This document shows, one piece after another, positions 43,249-52,191 of a stretch of 64,000 nt of DNA; positions within the stretch are counted from its first letter, which is position 1, and each line of letters opens with the position of its first letter. The DNA comes from Nonomuraea wenchangensis (lineage in GTDB: Bacteria; Actinomycetota; Actinomycetes; Streptosporangiales; Streptosporangiaceae), in NCBI RefSeq assembly GCF_900111685.1, contig NZ_FOHX01000003.1, forward strand, positions 564,960-628,959. The letters run 5' to 3'. The notes beneath the pieces are model-generated. The model had not been told where the DNA came from. It saw nothing but the letters and a program-made list of their open reading frames with translations, and ran no database searches. The position numbers and the translations under genes are program-made.

Positions 43249-43877
43249 ATGGGTGCGCGGCCCGTGCGCGGGGCCGCGAAGTGCGTGACGAACCAGGCGC
43301 GGGCCAGGTCCGCGACCGCGTCCAGCGCGCCGGGCTCCTCGAACAGGTGCGTGGCGCCGGGCACGATCGTGAGGCGGCACTCGGCGCTCATCCGCTGCTG
43401 GGCCTCCTGGTTGAGCTCGATCACGACCGGGTCCCTGCCGCCGACGACGAGCAGCGTGGGCGCGCGCACCGCAGCCAGCCGCGGCCCGGCCAGGTCGGGC
43501 CGGCCGCCGCGCGAGACGACGGCCGCGATGTCGTTGCCCGGCTGGGCCGCCGCCCATAGCGCCGCCGCCGCGCCTGTGCTGGCCCCGAAGTAGCCGATCG
43601 GCAGGCCGGCCGAGTCCGGATGCTCCCGGACCTCACGGGTGCGCTCCAGCAGGCGTTCGGCCAGCAGGCCGATGTCGAAGACGTTCGCCCGGTCCACCTC
43701 CTCCTCCGGCGTCAGCAGGTCGAACAGCAGCGTCGCCAGCCCGGCCTCGTTGAGCGCGCCGGCCACGTACCGGTTGCGCGGGCTGTGCCGGCTGCTGCCG
43801 CTGCCGTGCGCGAACAGCACCAGACCCTGAGCGGCGTCAGGGACGACCAGATCACCCTCCCCGGACACGCGCAACAC
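43245..43877 (-). CDS. Alpha/beta hydrolase (dienelactone-hydrolase-like)
   Basis: A 210-residue hydrolase. The oxyanion loop region is LVLFAHGSGSSRHSPRNRYV, the nucleophile elbow is YFGASTGAAAALWAA (G-x-S-x-G), the acid is in LLVVGGRDPVVIELN and the His is in PGATHLFEEPGAL. Close relatives are often fused to phosphoribosyltransferase domains in actinomycetes, but here the domain stands alone. The substrate is unknown. The start ATG at 43,877 gives MLRVSGEGDLVVPDAAQG. Confidence 0.88.
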   Translation of the reverse strand: MLRVSGEGDLVVPDAAQGLVLFAHGSGSSRHSPRNRYVAGALNEAGLATLLFDLLTPEEEVDRANVFDIGLLAERLLERTREVREHPDSAGLPIGYFGASTGAAAALWAAAQPGNDIAAVVSRGGRPDLAGPRLAAVRAPTLLVVGGRDPVVIELNQEAQQRMSAECRLTIVPGATHLFEEPGALDAVADLARAWFVTHFAAPRTGRAPI

Positions 43878-43951
43878 CTCCCCCCTGCCAGCCCCGCTAC
43901 CCGGGCGAGCTCCCTCTATCCACCCGCCCCTGCCTCCTCCAGGCTGGTGTC

Positions 43952-44338
43952 ATGCCTGAACCTCCCGCTCCGCACTGCCTGCTGCATCCCGCCGTCGAGG
44001 TCCGGCCCTCGCCGATCGCCGGCGACGGCCTGTTCGCCACGACCCCGCTGCCCGCGGGGACCGTCGTCTCCCGCCTCGGCGGCCGGCTGGTCACCCGTGG
44101 CTGCGACCCCAATCTGTGGTGGAGCGCCCCCTACGCCCTCGTCGTCCGCCGCGACGTGGGACGAGGGGAGGAGCTGACGCTGGACTACGCGACCTGCACG
44201 AAGGCGCCCGGATTCGTGCTGGAGTGCCGGTGCGGCGCCCCGCTGTGCCGGGGACGGGTGACCGGGGAGGACTGGAAACGGGCCGACCTGCGCGAGCGCT
44301 ACGGCGATCACTGGTCGTTCCCGCTGCCCGTCCGGTGA
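43952..44338 (+). CDS. SET-domain protein with internal deletion
   Basis: A 128-residue protein that starts and ends like bacterial SET-domain methyltransferases: VEVRPSPIAGDGLFATTPLP then AGTVVSRLGGRLV at the front, and RDVGRGEELTLDYATCT plus the post-SET cysteines ECRCGAPLCRGRVTG at the end. Between them about 35-40 residues are missing. The substrate- and cofactor-binding NHSCDPN motif is reduced to RGCDPNLWW. The Asn-His pair that contacts S-adenosylmethionine is gone, so activity is doubtful. The frame is intact and a start is present. Confidence 0.75.
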   Translation: MPEPPAPHCLLHPAVEVRPSPIAGDGLFATTPLPAGTVVSRLGGRLVTRGCDPNLWWSAPYALVVRRDVGRGEELTLDYATCTKAPGFVLECRCGAPLCRGRVTGEDWKRADLRERYGDHWSFPLPVR

Positions 44339-44341
44339 CGT

Positions 44342-44713
44342 TCAGCGCAGCAGCAGTGCCGTCACGAACTGGAGGAGGTGCCAGGCGCCGTACGCGCCCA
44401 CCGCCCAGAACGCCCACTCCTTGCCCCGCCGGATCCGGGAGACCCAGCGCAGCTCCTCCACCGGCTCCCTGCGGGCGCGCAGGGTCCTGGTCACCAGGTA
44501 GGCGGCGTTCAGCCAGGCGAACCCGGAGACCAGGAGCAGCCCGATCGAGAGCCCGAGCAGCGACTCGGCCCCGCCGGGCGCCTCCCACGGCGTCTGTCTC
44601 AGCCAGGCGGCGGCCACGCCCGCGAGCAGCGCGAGGGTGATCCGCCGGTCCGTACGGGCCTGTCGTTTGAGCCACTTCAGGTCGCCGCGCCGGGCCTGGT
44701 TCTGCCGGAGCAT
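44342..44713 (-). CDS. Small membrane protein, 123 aa
   Basis: A 123-residue protein with a basic N-terminus (MLRQNQARRGDLKWLKRQAR) and three hydrophobic segments: ITLALLAGVAAAWL, LLGLSIGLLLVSGFAWLNAA and EWAFWAVGAYGAWHLLQFVT. An in-frame start at 44,755 would add 14 residues. No family recognised. It is tail-to-tail with the SET-like gene, 3 bases apart. Confidence 0.65.
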   Translation of the reverse strand: MLRQNQARRGDLKWLKRQARTDRRITLALLAGVAAAWLRQTPWEAPGGAESLLGLSIGLLLVSGFAWLNAAYLVTRTLRARREPVEELRWVSRIRRGKEWAFWAVGAYGAWHLLQFVTALLLR

Positions 44714-44815
44714 CAGGATCACCTCCGCTGGTTGGTCGAAGTCACCAGCGAACACGAGACCGCCGCCGAAGATCTGCGACCTCAGCCCTCGGATTTCCCT
44801 ACTTTCATCGGCGAT

Positions 44816-47800
44816 TCACGGCAAATACCGGAGTTCTTCCGCGACCCGGCCGGCTTCCTGCACGTCCCCGACCTCCTCCAGCGTCCGCGCCGCCTCCGTC
44901 AGGCAGGCCACGGCCGCGTCCCGGTCGCCGAGTCGCGCCGCGACCAGCCCGAGCGCCCGCAGCGCGCAGCCGAGATCGCGCCGCGTGCCGCACTCCTGGT
45001 GCACGTCCCTGGACTGCCGGGCCAGCTCCAGCGCCTCCCCGGGCCGGTCCAGGTCCAGCAGGACCAGCGAGAGCGCGGTGAGCGCCGCCGCCCACCGGTC
45101 GCGGGTGCCGGCCGCCCGCTGCAGCTCGACGGCCTCCGTCGCCGGGCCGAGCGCCTCCGCCGCCCGGCCCGCCGCGTGCCGGGCCTGCGCGACCGACAGC
45201 AGCGCGCTCGCCCGGTTGTCGCCCAGCTCCTCCCTGATCGCCAGCGACGCCCGCGCCGCCCGCAGCGCGGAGGCGTGCAGGCCGAGCGACAGGTACGTGT
45301 ACGCCAGCGTCTCCTGCACGTCCGCCTCGGCCCGCCGGTTGCCGGTGCCCTGCACGATGTCCAGGGCCTCCAGCGCGTGCACGAACGCCACCTGCGGCTG
45401 CCCCTGCCGCCTGCGCACCCGGGCCAGCCGGTTGAGCGTGCGGGCCTCTCCCGGCGCGTCGTGGATCACCCGGCTGATCGCCAGCGCCTGGTTGAGGTAG
45501 TCGTCGGCGCGCAGGTAGTCGGCCAGCCGCCAGTACACGAGCCCGATGTCGGCCAGCGTCTCGGCCTTGCCCTGCTCGTGGTGGAGCTCCACCTGCACCG
45601 CGAGCGCCTGCTCGTAACAGGCCAGGGCCTCGTCGTAGCGGGAGCCGTTGCGGGCGACGCGGCCGAGCGCGCACAGGGCCCGTCCGCTGCCGTGGTGGTC
45701 GCCGGCGGCGGTGTAGCCGGCCAGCGCCCGTTCGGCGTCGCGCCGGGCGTCGTGCGGCAGGCGCAGCAGGTCGTAGATCTCGGCCAGGCAGAGCAGGGTC
45801 TCGGCCTCGGCCTGCTCGTCGCCCAGCTCTTGGCAGATCGACAGCGCCTCCAGGCCCTCCGACAGCGCCGCCTCCGGCTCGCCGAGGTCGCGCTGGACGC
45901 GGGCCAGCAGGATCAGGCTCTGCGCGGTGCCGCGCCGCTCGCCCAGCTCCGCGCGTACGGCGAGGGCCTGGCGCGCGTACGTGAGCGCCGGCTCGTAGCG
46001 CTCCTGCGACAGGTGCAGCCGGGACAGCGTGTGCAGGCAGTTCGCCACGCCGGTCCGGTCGCCGATCTCGCCGTACAGGTCCAGGGCCTCGCCGGCGCGG
46101 CGGAGCGCGTCCTCGACCTTGCCCGCGATGCCGTACACCTCGGCGAGGTCGATGAGCGCGCGGGCCCGGCCGACGTCGTCGCCGAGCGAGGTGTGGTCGG
46201 CGAGCGCCTCGCCGATGAAGCGGGCGGCCAGCGTGGACGGGCCGATGTCGCGGTGGATGGAGCCGAGGTTGCCGCGCATGAGCGCGATGGCGCGCCGGTT
46301 GCCGACCTGGAGGGCGGAGGTCAGGCCGGACTGCTGGATCTCCAGGTTGTTCTCGTAGAAGCGGAGCCGCCTGAACGGCGTGAACACCGCCTCGGCCAGC
46401 CGCCACGCCATCCCGTACGCGCCGCTCTCCTCGGCCAGCCGCACGGCCGACACCAGCGAGCGGCGCTCGGCCTCGAACCACTCGCGCGGCGTCGTGGGAT
46501 CGCCGGCGACGGCCAGGTAGTGGTCGAGCAGCCGCGCCCGCGCCTCGCGCACGCCCGCCTCCGCGTGCCGGCCCAGCTCCCTGGCCAGCCGCTTGACCAG
46601 GTCGTGCACCCGGTAGCGCGGCCCCGGCAGCGGCTCCACCAGGTAGGCCCGGTGCAGCCCCTCGACCGCCGCGACGGCCTCGGCCACCGGCACGCCCAGC
46701 GCGGCGGCCAGCACCTGCGGGGTGAAGTCGCGCCCCGGCAGCAGCCCGACGTGACGGAAGGCCCGCCGCCGCGCCGGGGTCAGCGACTCGTACGCGAGGT
46801 CCAGCGCCGACCGGAACGCCTCCTCGGGATCGCCGACCAGCACCCGGCCGGGCCGGCGCAGCTCCTGGATCCGCTCCTCGACGCTCATGCCGGGGTTCTC
46901 GGCCAGCTTGGCGGCCGAGATGCGCAGCGCGAACGGATGGTAGGAGCACACCCGGGCCAGCTCGGCCAGCGCGTCCCGGTCGGCCGCCCGCGGCGAGCCC
47001 TTCCCGAGCACCCCGACCAGCAGCGCGACCGCGTTGCCCGGGTCGAGCACGGGCAGGTCCATGAGGTCGGCGTGGCCGGTCGCGCGCAGCTGCGCCATGC
47101 GGGTGCGGCTGGTCACCAGCACCACGCAGTCCTTGCCGCCGGGCAGCAGCGGGCGCACCTGGGCGGCGTCGGCGGCGTTGTCGAGGATGAGCAGCAGCCT
47201 GCGCCCGGCCGTCCTGCTGCGGTAGAGCAGCATCAGCTCGGCCTCGTCGGCGGCGGGCTCGCCGACGCCGAGCGAGCGCAGGATCTGGCCGAGCGCCTCG
47301 ACCGCGCTCATCGGGGGCTGGCTGGGCGACTGCCCGCGCAGGTCGATGACGATCTGGCCGTCGGGGAAGCGGCCCGCGTGCAGGTGCCCCCAGTGCGTCA
47401 CCAGCGCGGTCTTGCCGACGCCTGGCAGGCCCTGCACGACCATGGTGCCGGTGCGGCGGGGCCGGTCCAGCCAGGCGGTGAGCAGGTCGAGGCTCTGCTG
47501 GCGGCCGGTGAAGTCGGGCACGTCGGCGGGGAGCTGGCGGGGCTTCGGCAGCTCGCCGACCGGCAGCGGCTCCGCCTGCGCGCCCGGCCGGGTCAGGAAC
47601 GGGGTCACGCGGCCGGTGAAGGGCGCCGACAGGTGCTCCCATTCCCCGGCGGCGGCCCGCAGCGCGGGCGGGTCCTCGACGCGCAGCCGCCGGTAGCCGG
47701 GGCGGACCAGCCAGCCGCGCCGCGTCCACTGCTGGAGCTGACGCTGCACCACGTCGGGGGAGCTGCCGACCAGGTCGGCCAGGGTCTCCATGGACAGCGG

Positions 47801-48271
47801 CGGCGCCGACTCCGAGGCGAGGCCGTACCGCTCGTCGAGGTGCAGCAGCCACACCGCGAGCCGGGCGGCGACCGGGGCGCGGGACAGGGCCTCGTGCCTG
47901 CGGGCGGCGACGTTCCTGGCGAACAGCTCCTGCACCAGCGCCGTCGCCACGGCGGGGCTGGCGGCGGCGTGCTCGCGCAGCCGCCGCAGGTCGATCGGCC
48001 AGGCGCGCAGCTCGGTCAGCGCGTCCACCCTGACCCGCTCGGCGGGGCTCCAGAAGGCCAGCTCGCCGATCAGGTCGCCGTCGCCGCGCAGGTCGTGGAG
48101 GCATTCGCGGTCGCCGCCGGGGGTGTATTCGCGGGCGTAGCCGTAGTCGATGACGTAAACGTGATGAGGGGCCCGTAACGGGGAGCAGATGGTCTCGTTA
48201 CGCCGGAACACGCGCGGCCGGGCGCCCTCGTCCACCAGCGATCTGAACGACTGCACCCCGACACCACCCAT
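44816..48271 (-). CDS. Crp-like / STAND NTPase / TPR fusion regulator
   Basis: A 1,151-residue multidomain protein. Residues ~10-115 form a cyclic-nucleotide-binding-like barrel (DLRGDGDLIGELAFWSPAER). About 140-210 is a Crp-type winged helix (LADLVGSSPDVVQRQLQQWT). About 260-560 is an NB-ARC/STAND ATPase with P-loop GLPGVGKT (residues 281-288), Walker B RLLLILDNAAD and VLVTSRTRM. The C-terminal ~500 residues are tetratricopeptide repeats. AfsR-type regulators share the ATPase-TPR part but carry a SARP domain, so the Crp front is unusual. ATG 48,271 is the likely start. Confidence 0.88.
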   Translation of the reverse strand: MGGVGVQSFRSLVDEGARPRVFRRNETICSPLRAPHHVYVIDYGYAREYTPGGDRECLHDLRGDGDLIGELAFWSPAERVRVDALTELRAWPIDLRRLREHAAASPAVATALVQELFARNVAARRHEALSRAPVAARLAVWLLHLDERYGLASESAPPLSMETLADLVGSSPDVVQRQLQQWTRRGWLVRPGYRRLRVEDPPALRAAAGEWEHLSAPFTGRVTPFLTRPGAQAEPLPVGELPKPRQLPADVPDFTGRQQSLDLLTAWLDRPRRTGTMVVQGLPGVGKTALVTHWGHLHAGRFPDGQIVIDLRGQSPSQPPMSAVEALGQILRSLGVGEPAADEAELMLLYRSRTAGRRLLLILDNAADAAQVRPLLPGGKDCVVLVTSRTRMAQLRATGHADLMDLPVLDPGNAVALLVGVLGKGSPRAADRDALAELARVCSYHPFALRISAAKLAENPGMSVEERIQELRRPGRVLVGDPEEAFRSALDLAYESLTPARRRAFRHVGLLPGRDFTPQVLAAALGVPVAEAVAAVEGLHRAYLVEPLPGPRYRVHDLVKRLARELGRHAEAGVREARARLLDHYLAVAGDPTTPREWFEAERRSLVSAVRLAEESGAYGMAWRLAEAVFTPFRRLRFYENNLEIQQSGLTSALQVGNRRAIALMRGNLGSIHRDIGPSTLAARFIGEALADHTSLGDDVGRARALIDLAEVYGIAGKVEDALRRAGEALDLYGEIGDRTGVANCLHTLSRLHLSQERYEPALTYARQALAVRAELGERRGTAQSLILLARVQRDLGEPEAALSEGLEALSICQELGDEQAEAETLLCLAEIYDLLRLPHDARRDAERALAGYTAAGDHHGSGRALCALGRVARNGSRYDEALACYEQALAVQVELHHEQGKAETLADIGLVYWRLADYLRADDYLNQALAISRVIHDAPGEARTLNRLARVRRRQGQPQVAFVHALEALDIVQGTGNRRAEADVQETLAYTYLSLGLHASALRAARASLAIREELGDNRASALLSVAQARHAAGRAAEALGPATEAVELQRAAGTRDRWAAALTALSLVLLDLDRPGEALELARQSRDVHQECGTRRDLGCALRALGLVAARLGDRDAAVACLTEAARTLEEVGDVQEAGRVAEELRYLP

Positions 48272-48373
48272 CGTCGGACGGCGGTGTCCTCGGCCTGACA
48301 CTAGCTGAACGCATTGACCACCAATGTGTCACATCGGGCGGCCCTGCTGTCAATGCCGTGCCGGCGGTCCCGC

Positions 48374-49066
48374 TCAGACGGTCGCGGTGTCGGCCCGGTC
48401 GGGGACGAAGCGGTAGCCGACGTTGCGGACCGTCCCGATCAGGGATTCGTTCTCGGTGCCGAGCTTGGCGCGCAGCCGCCGGACGTGCACGTCGACCGTG
48501 CGGGTGCCGCCGAAGTAGTCGTAGCCCCAGACCTCCTGGAGGAGCTGGGCGCGGGTGAAGACCCTGCCCGGGTGCTGCGCGAGGTATTTCAGCAGCTCGA
48601 ACTCCTTGAAGGTGAGGTCGAGCACCCGGCCGCGCAGCCGGGCGGTGTAGGTGGCCTCGTCGATGGACAGGTCGCCGCTGCGGATCTCGTCGGGCACGTC
48701 CTCGGCGGCGGCCTGGCTGATGCGACCGGTCGCCATGCGCAACCGCGCTTCGACCTCGGCCGGGCCGGCGCTGTCGAGGAGGACGTCGTCGACGCCCCAC
48801 TCGGCGGTCATGGCGGCGAGGCCGCCCTCGGTGACGATCACGAGCAGCGGGCAGTCGATGCCCGTGGTGCGGATCAGCCGGCACAGGCTCTTGGCCTGGA
48901 CGAGCTCCTTGCGCGCGTCCACGATGACGGCGTCGGCAGGCGGCGTGTCGATGAGCGCGGACGCCTCGGCGGGCGCCACACGGACCGAGTGGAGCAGCAA
49001 CCCCAGCGCCGGAAGCACCTCTGAGGACGGCTCGAGGGCGTTGGTCAGCAGGAGCAGATTGCTCAT
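48374..49066 (-). CDS. glnR: GlnR, atypical OmpR-family nitrogen regulator
   Basis: A 230-residue regulator matching actinomycete GlnR nearly throughout: [60 protein letters not shown] and a C-terminal winged helix with [20 protein letters not shown] and [20 protein letters not shown]. GlnR is an orphan whose receiver lacks a working phosphorylation pocket. It controls glutamine synthetase, ammonium uptake and nitrite genes. No cognate kinase is adjacent, as expected. It is divergent from the MoaD-like gene. Confidence 0.93.
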   Translation of the reverse strand: MSNLLLLTNALEPSSEVLPALGLLLHSVRVAPAEASALIDTPPADAVIVDARKELVQAKSLCRLIRTTGIDCPLLVIVTEGGLAAMTAEWGVDDVLLDSAGPAEVEARLRMATGRISQAAAEDVPDEIRSGDLSIDEATYTARLRGRVLDLTFKEFELLKYLAQHPGRVFTRAQLLQEVWGYDYFGGTRTVDVHVRRLRAKLGTENESLIGTVRNVGYRFVPDRADTATV

Positions 49067-49241
49067 TACGGCCTCCTCAAACGCGCAAGGACCCGGGGGC
49101 TACGTCGCCCAGGTCCTGTGAGTGAGGATATCCCACGAGTAAGACCCGTCCATTGCGGGTCCACCAGATGAACAGCGCGTCTCGTGAAACAACCTTGTTA
49201 AGGAAGACGCACAATGGTCCGGTAAGGATTGTGAGGATCAA

Positions 49242-49493
49242 ATGGCCACAGGCAAAATACGGTATTGGGCGGCGGCCAAGGAAGCGGCGGGCGTCGCCGA
49301 GGAGACGTTCGACGCGGTCACGCTCAGCGAACTGATGACGAAAATCACAGCGGACCGGTCCGAGTTGGCGCGAGTCGTACGGCGCTGCTCGTTCCTGGTC
49401 GACGGCGCCCCCGTGGGAAAGCGCCCGCACGACGAGGTCGCGCTCGGCGACGGCGTCACCGTCGAGGTGCTGCCGCCTTTCGCCGGCGGGTGA
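49242..49493 (+). CDS. MoaD/ThiS-family sulfur carrier
   Basis: An 83-residue ubiquitin-like protein: MATGKIRYWAAAKEAAGVAE, a central VVRRCSFLVDGAPVGKRP and the C-terminal VEVLPPFAGG, whose Gly-Gly end is adenylated and thiocarboxylated. Such proteins deliver sulfur for molybdopterin or related cofactors. No other molybdenum cofactor genes are near. Its place divergent from glnR fits nitrate assimilation, which needs molybdopterin, but that link is inference. Confidence 0.9.
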   Translation: MATGKIRYWAAAKEAAGVAEETFDAVTLSELMTKITADRSELARVVRRCSFLVDGAPVGKRPHDEVALGDGVTVEVLPPFAGG

Positions 49494-49564
49494 TCAACCG
49501 CCTCGTGGGGGAATGAGAGTCCCTGGTCGATAGGCTCGTACCCCCCGCCTGTACAGGGAGCCCC

Positions 49565-50230
49565 ATGCGCAAGCTGATCGTTTTCCTGATCGTGCTGGTC
49601 ATTCTCCTTGTCGCCGTCGACCGCGTCGCGGCTGCCGGGGTCGAACGCGACCTCGCCAACCGCATCGCGGCCGCCGCCGACCTCTCCGGCACGCCCAAGG
49701 TCACCATCGAGGGCATCCCGTTCCTCACCCAGGCCGTCAGCGGGCGCTATCCGGAGGTGCGGTTCGATCTCGGCACCCTCACCTACGGCGGCGTGCCGGT
49801 GAAGAACCTGCGGGGCGCCGCCTACGACGTGACCGCGCCGCTGGCCGACGTCCTGCAGAACAGAGCCGACATCCGGGCCGGCCGCCTGACCGTCAGCGGC
49901 ACCCTCACCAGGGCCACGATCGACAAGTACGCCCCCCGCGGCGTCAAGATCGGCGGCAACGGGCAGCGGCTCACCGCGTCGGGCGAGGTGACGCTTGGGG
50001 CCAACAAGGTGAAGTTCGACGCCGAGCTGCGGGTCTCGGTGATCGACGGGCAGATCAGGCTGCAGGCCGAGAAGATCGAGGGCGTGCCCGCGGCGCTCGC
50101 GCAGTTCGTCTCGATCCCGATCCCGTTCAAGGGCGATCTGCCCTTCGACGTGAAGGTCACCCGGGTCAGGAGCGTGGCCGAAGGACTGGAGTTCACCGCC
50201 GAGGCGACTGACGTGCCGCTCAGTGGATGA
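49565..50230 (+). CDS. DUF2993 (LmeA-like) lipid-binding protein
   Basis: A 221-residue protein with an N-terminal signal anchor (MRKLIVFLIVLVILLVAVDR) and a DUF2993 domain: VERDLANRIAAAADLSGTPK, then VTIEGIPFLTQAVSGRYPEV and TLTYGGVPVKNLRGAAYDVT. The mycobacterial relative LmeA binds phospholipids and supports lipomannan elongation in the envelope. A similar periplasmic role is likely. It overlaps the start region of the following sigma factor gene if GTG 50,223 is used. Confidence 0.88.
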   Translation: MRKLIVFLIVLVILLVAVDRVAAAGVERDLANRIAAAADLSGTPKVTIEGIPFLTQAVSGRYPEVRFDLGTLTYGGVPVKNLRGAAYDVTAPLADVLQNRADIRAGRLTVSGTLTRATIDKYAPRGVKIGGNGQRLTASGEVTLGANKVKFDAELRVSVIDGQIRLQAEKIEGVPAALAQFVSIPIPFKGDLPFDVKVTRVRSVAEGLEFTAEATDVPLSG

Positions 50231-50267
50231 GCCTGAACCGATCCGCCCCGCCGTACGTGATGAGGGC

Positions 50268-50780
50268 GTGAGCGCAGCCGGGACCGCCGACGAGGAACTC
50301 GTGAGGACCCTCTTCGACGAGCACGCGGGGCCGCTCTACGGCTACGTGCTGCGACTGACCGGCGACTCGGGAAGGGCGGAGGACGTGGTGCAGGAGACGC
50401 TGCTGCGGGCCTGGCGGCATCCCGACGCGCTCACCGACCGGCCGATCAGGGCGTGGCTGTTCACCGTGGCCCGTAACCTCGTGGTGGACCAGCACCGCGC
50501 CAGGAAGGCCAGGCCGCCGGAGATCAGCGACGAGGCGCTGACCGTCGTGCCGGCCGAGGACGAGCTGGAGCGCGCCGTCGAGTCGTGGGCGGTGGCCGAG
50601 GCGCTGGCCGCGCTGCGGCCCGAGCACCGCGAGGTGCTGATGGAGGTCTACTACCGGGGGCGATCGGTGAAGGAGGCGTCGGACACGCTGGGCATTCCAC
50701 CGGGGACGGTCAAGTCGCGCACCTACTACGCGCTGCGCGCGCTCAAGCTCGCGCTGGAGGAGCGGGGGCTGGCGCCGTGA
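50268..50780 (+). CDS. ECF-type RNA polymerase sigma factor
   Basis: A 170-residue sigma factor (GTG 50,268; a GTG at 50,223 would overlap the previous gene). Region 2: LFDEHAGPLYGYVLRLTGDS, VVQETLLRAWRHP, WLFTVARNLVVDQHR. Region 4: LRPEHREVLMEVYYRGRSVK and LGIPPGTVKSRTYYALRALK. The stop touches the anti-sigma start (TGATG), so the pair is translationally coupled. It is a close paralogue of the sigma factor at 41,125. Confidence 0.92.
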   Translation: MSAAGTADEELVRTLFDEHAGPLYGYVLRLTGDSGRAEDVVQETLLRAWRHPDALTDRPIRAWLFTVARNLVVDQHRARKARPPEISDEALTVVPAEDELERAVESWAVAEALAALRPEHREVLMEVYYRGRSVKEASDTLGIPPGTVKSRTYYALRALKLALEERGLAP

Positions 50781-51625
50781 TGACCTGCGAGGAGGTGCGG
50801 ATGTCCCTGGGGGTGCGGGCGCTCGGCGCGCTCGACCCCGAGGAGGCGCTGGAGGTCGACAACCACCTGGCGACCTGCGAGGCGTGCGCGGCCGAGCTGC
50901 TGGAGCTGGAGGACGTCACCTCGTTCCTGGGCAAGGTGTCGGAACGGGACGTCGAGCTGGTCGCCAGCCCGCCGCGCCAGGTGCTGGACCGGCTGCTCGA
51001 CGATCGCGCCCGGCGCACCAGGCGCGGGCGGATGCTGCTGCTGTCGGCCGCGTCCGTCGCGGCGCTCGTGGTCGGCGGCGCGGTCTGGACGGCCGTGACC
51101 GGCGACGGCCCGCACATGACCGCGGCGAGCGCGCCGGAGCGGGCGACCTCCTCCGACTCCGCCGCCTCGTCCGGCCCGGCCGACGCGGCCGCCTCCACCG
51201 CCGAGCAGCCCGCGCCGCTCGCCGACCAGAACAACGAGCTGCGTGCGACCGGCGATCCGCTCCCCAGCCCGTCCGCTCTGCCCACGAAGCAGCGGAAGCA
51301 GGCGGTGGCGGGCCCCGAGTTCACCGGCGAGAACGCCGCCGACGGCTACCACGCCACGATCCTCGCCTGGCCCGCCGAGAACGGCACCGAGCTGGCCGTA
51401 CGACTGCGCGGCGTGCCGGACGGCACCCCCTGCCGGGTCCGCGTCGCGGCCGGCGGCGGGCGGCGGGACGTCACCGACGGCTGGGTCGCCGGCGACGACG
51501 GTCACGAGGAGCGCGACGCCTTCAAGACCACGACCGGGCTGCCGCTCGCCGACATCGTCCGCTTCGACGTGATCGACGACCGCACCGGGAAGGTGCTGGT
51601 CCGGGTCAAGGTGCCCGGCAGGTAG
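50780..51625 (+). CDS. Zinc-finger anti-sigma factor
   Basis: A 281-residue membrane anti-sigma factor. The N-terminal zinc motif is VDNHLATCEACAAELLEL (H...C..C). A transmembrane helix is at about 80-102 (MLLLSAASVAALVVGGAVWT). It is followed by a Ser/Ala/Pro-rich linker (residues 115-165) and an outer domain with YHATILAWPAENGTELAVRL. Partner of the preceding sigma factor. ATG 50,780 is preferred over the adjacent GTG 50,777. Confidence 0.9.
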   Translation: MTCEEVRMSLGVRALGALDPEEALEVDNHLATCEACAAELLELEDVTSFLGKVSERDVELVASPPRQVLDRLLDDRARRTRRGRMLLLSAASVAALVVGGAVWTAVTGDGPHMTAASAPERATSSDSAASSGPADAAASTAEQPAPLADQNNELRATGDPLPSPSALPTKQRKQAVAGPEFTGENAADGYHATILAWPAENGTELAVRLRGVPDGTPCRVRVAAGGGRRDVTDGWVAGDDGHEERDAFKTTTGLPLADIVRFDVIDDRTGKVLVRVKVPGR

Positions 51626-51659
51626 CCCGGGGGCGGGAAGCAATCGCGGGCCGCGCCGG

Positions 51660-52016
51660 TTGGACCTTCACGTGACGGGTTCGTTGTCCGAGGGGGATCT
51701 CGGCGCCGCCCTCGGTGAGCGGGCGACGCTGGTGCAGTTCTCCACCGCGTTCTGCCAGCCGTGCCGGGCGACCAGGCGGGTGCTCGCCGACGTGAGCGCG
51801 CTCGTGCCGGGCGTGCGGCACGTCGAGGTGGACGCGGAGTCCCGGCTCGACCTGGTGCGCAGGCTGGACGTCACCGGCACGCCCACGGTGTTCGTGCTCG
51901 ACGGCGCGGGACGGATCGTCAGGCGGGCCGCCGGGCAGCCGCGCAAGGCGGAGGTCCTGGTGGCGCTCGCGGGGGCGTTGACCCCCGAATCGTCTCACCA
52001 ACCGGACGAGATGTGA
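51660..52016 (+). CDS. Thioredoxin-like protein
   Basis: A 118-residue single thioredoxin fold. The redox motif is FSTAFCQPCRATRRVL (CQPC, not the usual CGPC). The cis-Pro loop is VTGTPTVFVLDGAGRIVRRA. There is no signal peptide, so it should act in the cytoplasm. TTG start at 51,660. Its place before the sulfurtransferase genes suggests a role in thiol or sulfane-sulfur transfer. Confidence 0.85.
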   Translation: MDLHVTGSLSEGDLGAALGERATLVQFSTAFCQPCRATRRVLADVSALVPGVRHVEVDAESRLDLVRRLDVTGTPTVFVLDGAGRIVRRAAGQPRKAEVLVALAGALTPESSHQPDEM

Positions 52017-52048
52017 CAGATGTCGAGACGCCGAGTAGTGTCTTGGCT

Positions 52049-52132
52049 ATGACCCCTTCGACAGAGCTGCTCACGAAGCGGCGCGCGGTTGATTTCTGCC
52101 GCGTGGCCACCGCGCTCTGTCGCGCTGCCTGA
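52049..52132 (+). CDS. Cysteine-rich leader peptide
   Basis: A 27-residue peptide MTPSTELLTKRRAVDFCRVA ending TALCRAA. The pattern KRR.VDFCRVA..LC is typical of the short leader peptides before sulfur-metabolism genes in actinomycetes. There, ribosome stalling at Cys codons is thought to sense cysteine supply. The sulfurtransferase gene lies 280 bases downstream, so it probably attenuates that operon. Confidence 0.8.
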   Translation: MTPSTELLTKRRAVDFCRVATALCRAA

Positions 52133-52191
52133 GGACGATCTAGCGCGGATCAGCTGATCCGCCCCAATCGACCCTTCAGGAGCATCCCGCG

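Noticed and set aside
44378..48178. 1,266-codon plus-strand frame opposite the Crp-STAND-TPR gene
   Set aside because: The minus-strand frame has a P-loop, Walker B and regular TPR periodicity; the plus-strand frame is a low-complexity shadow.
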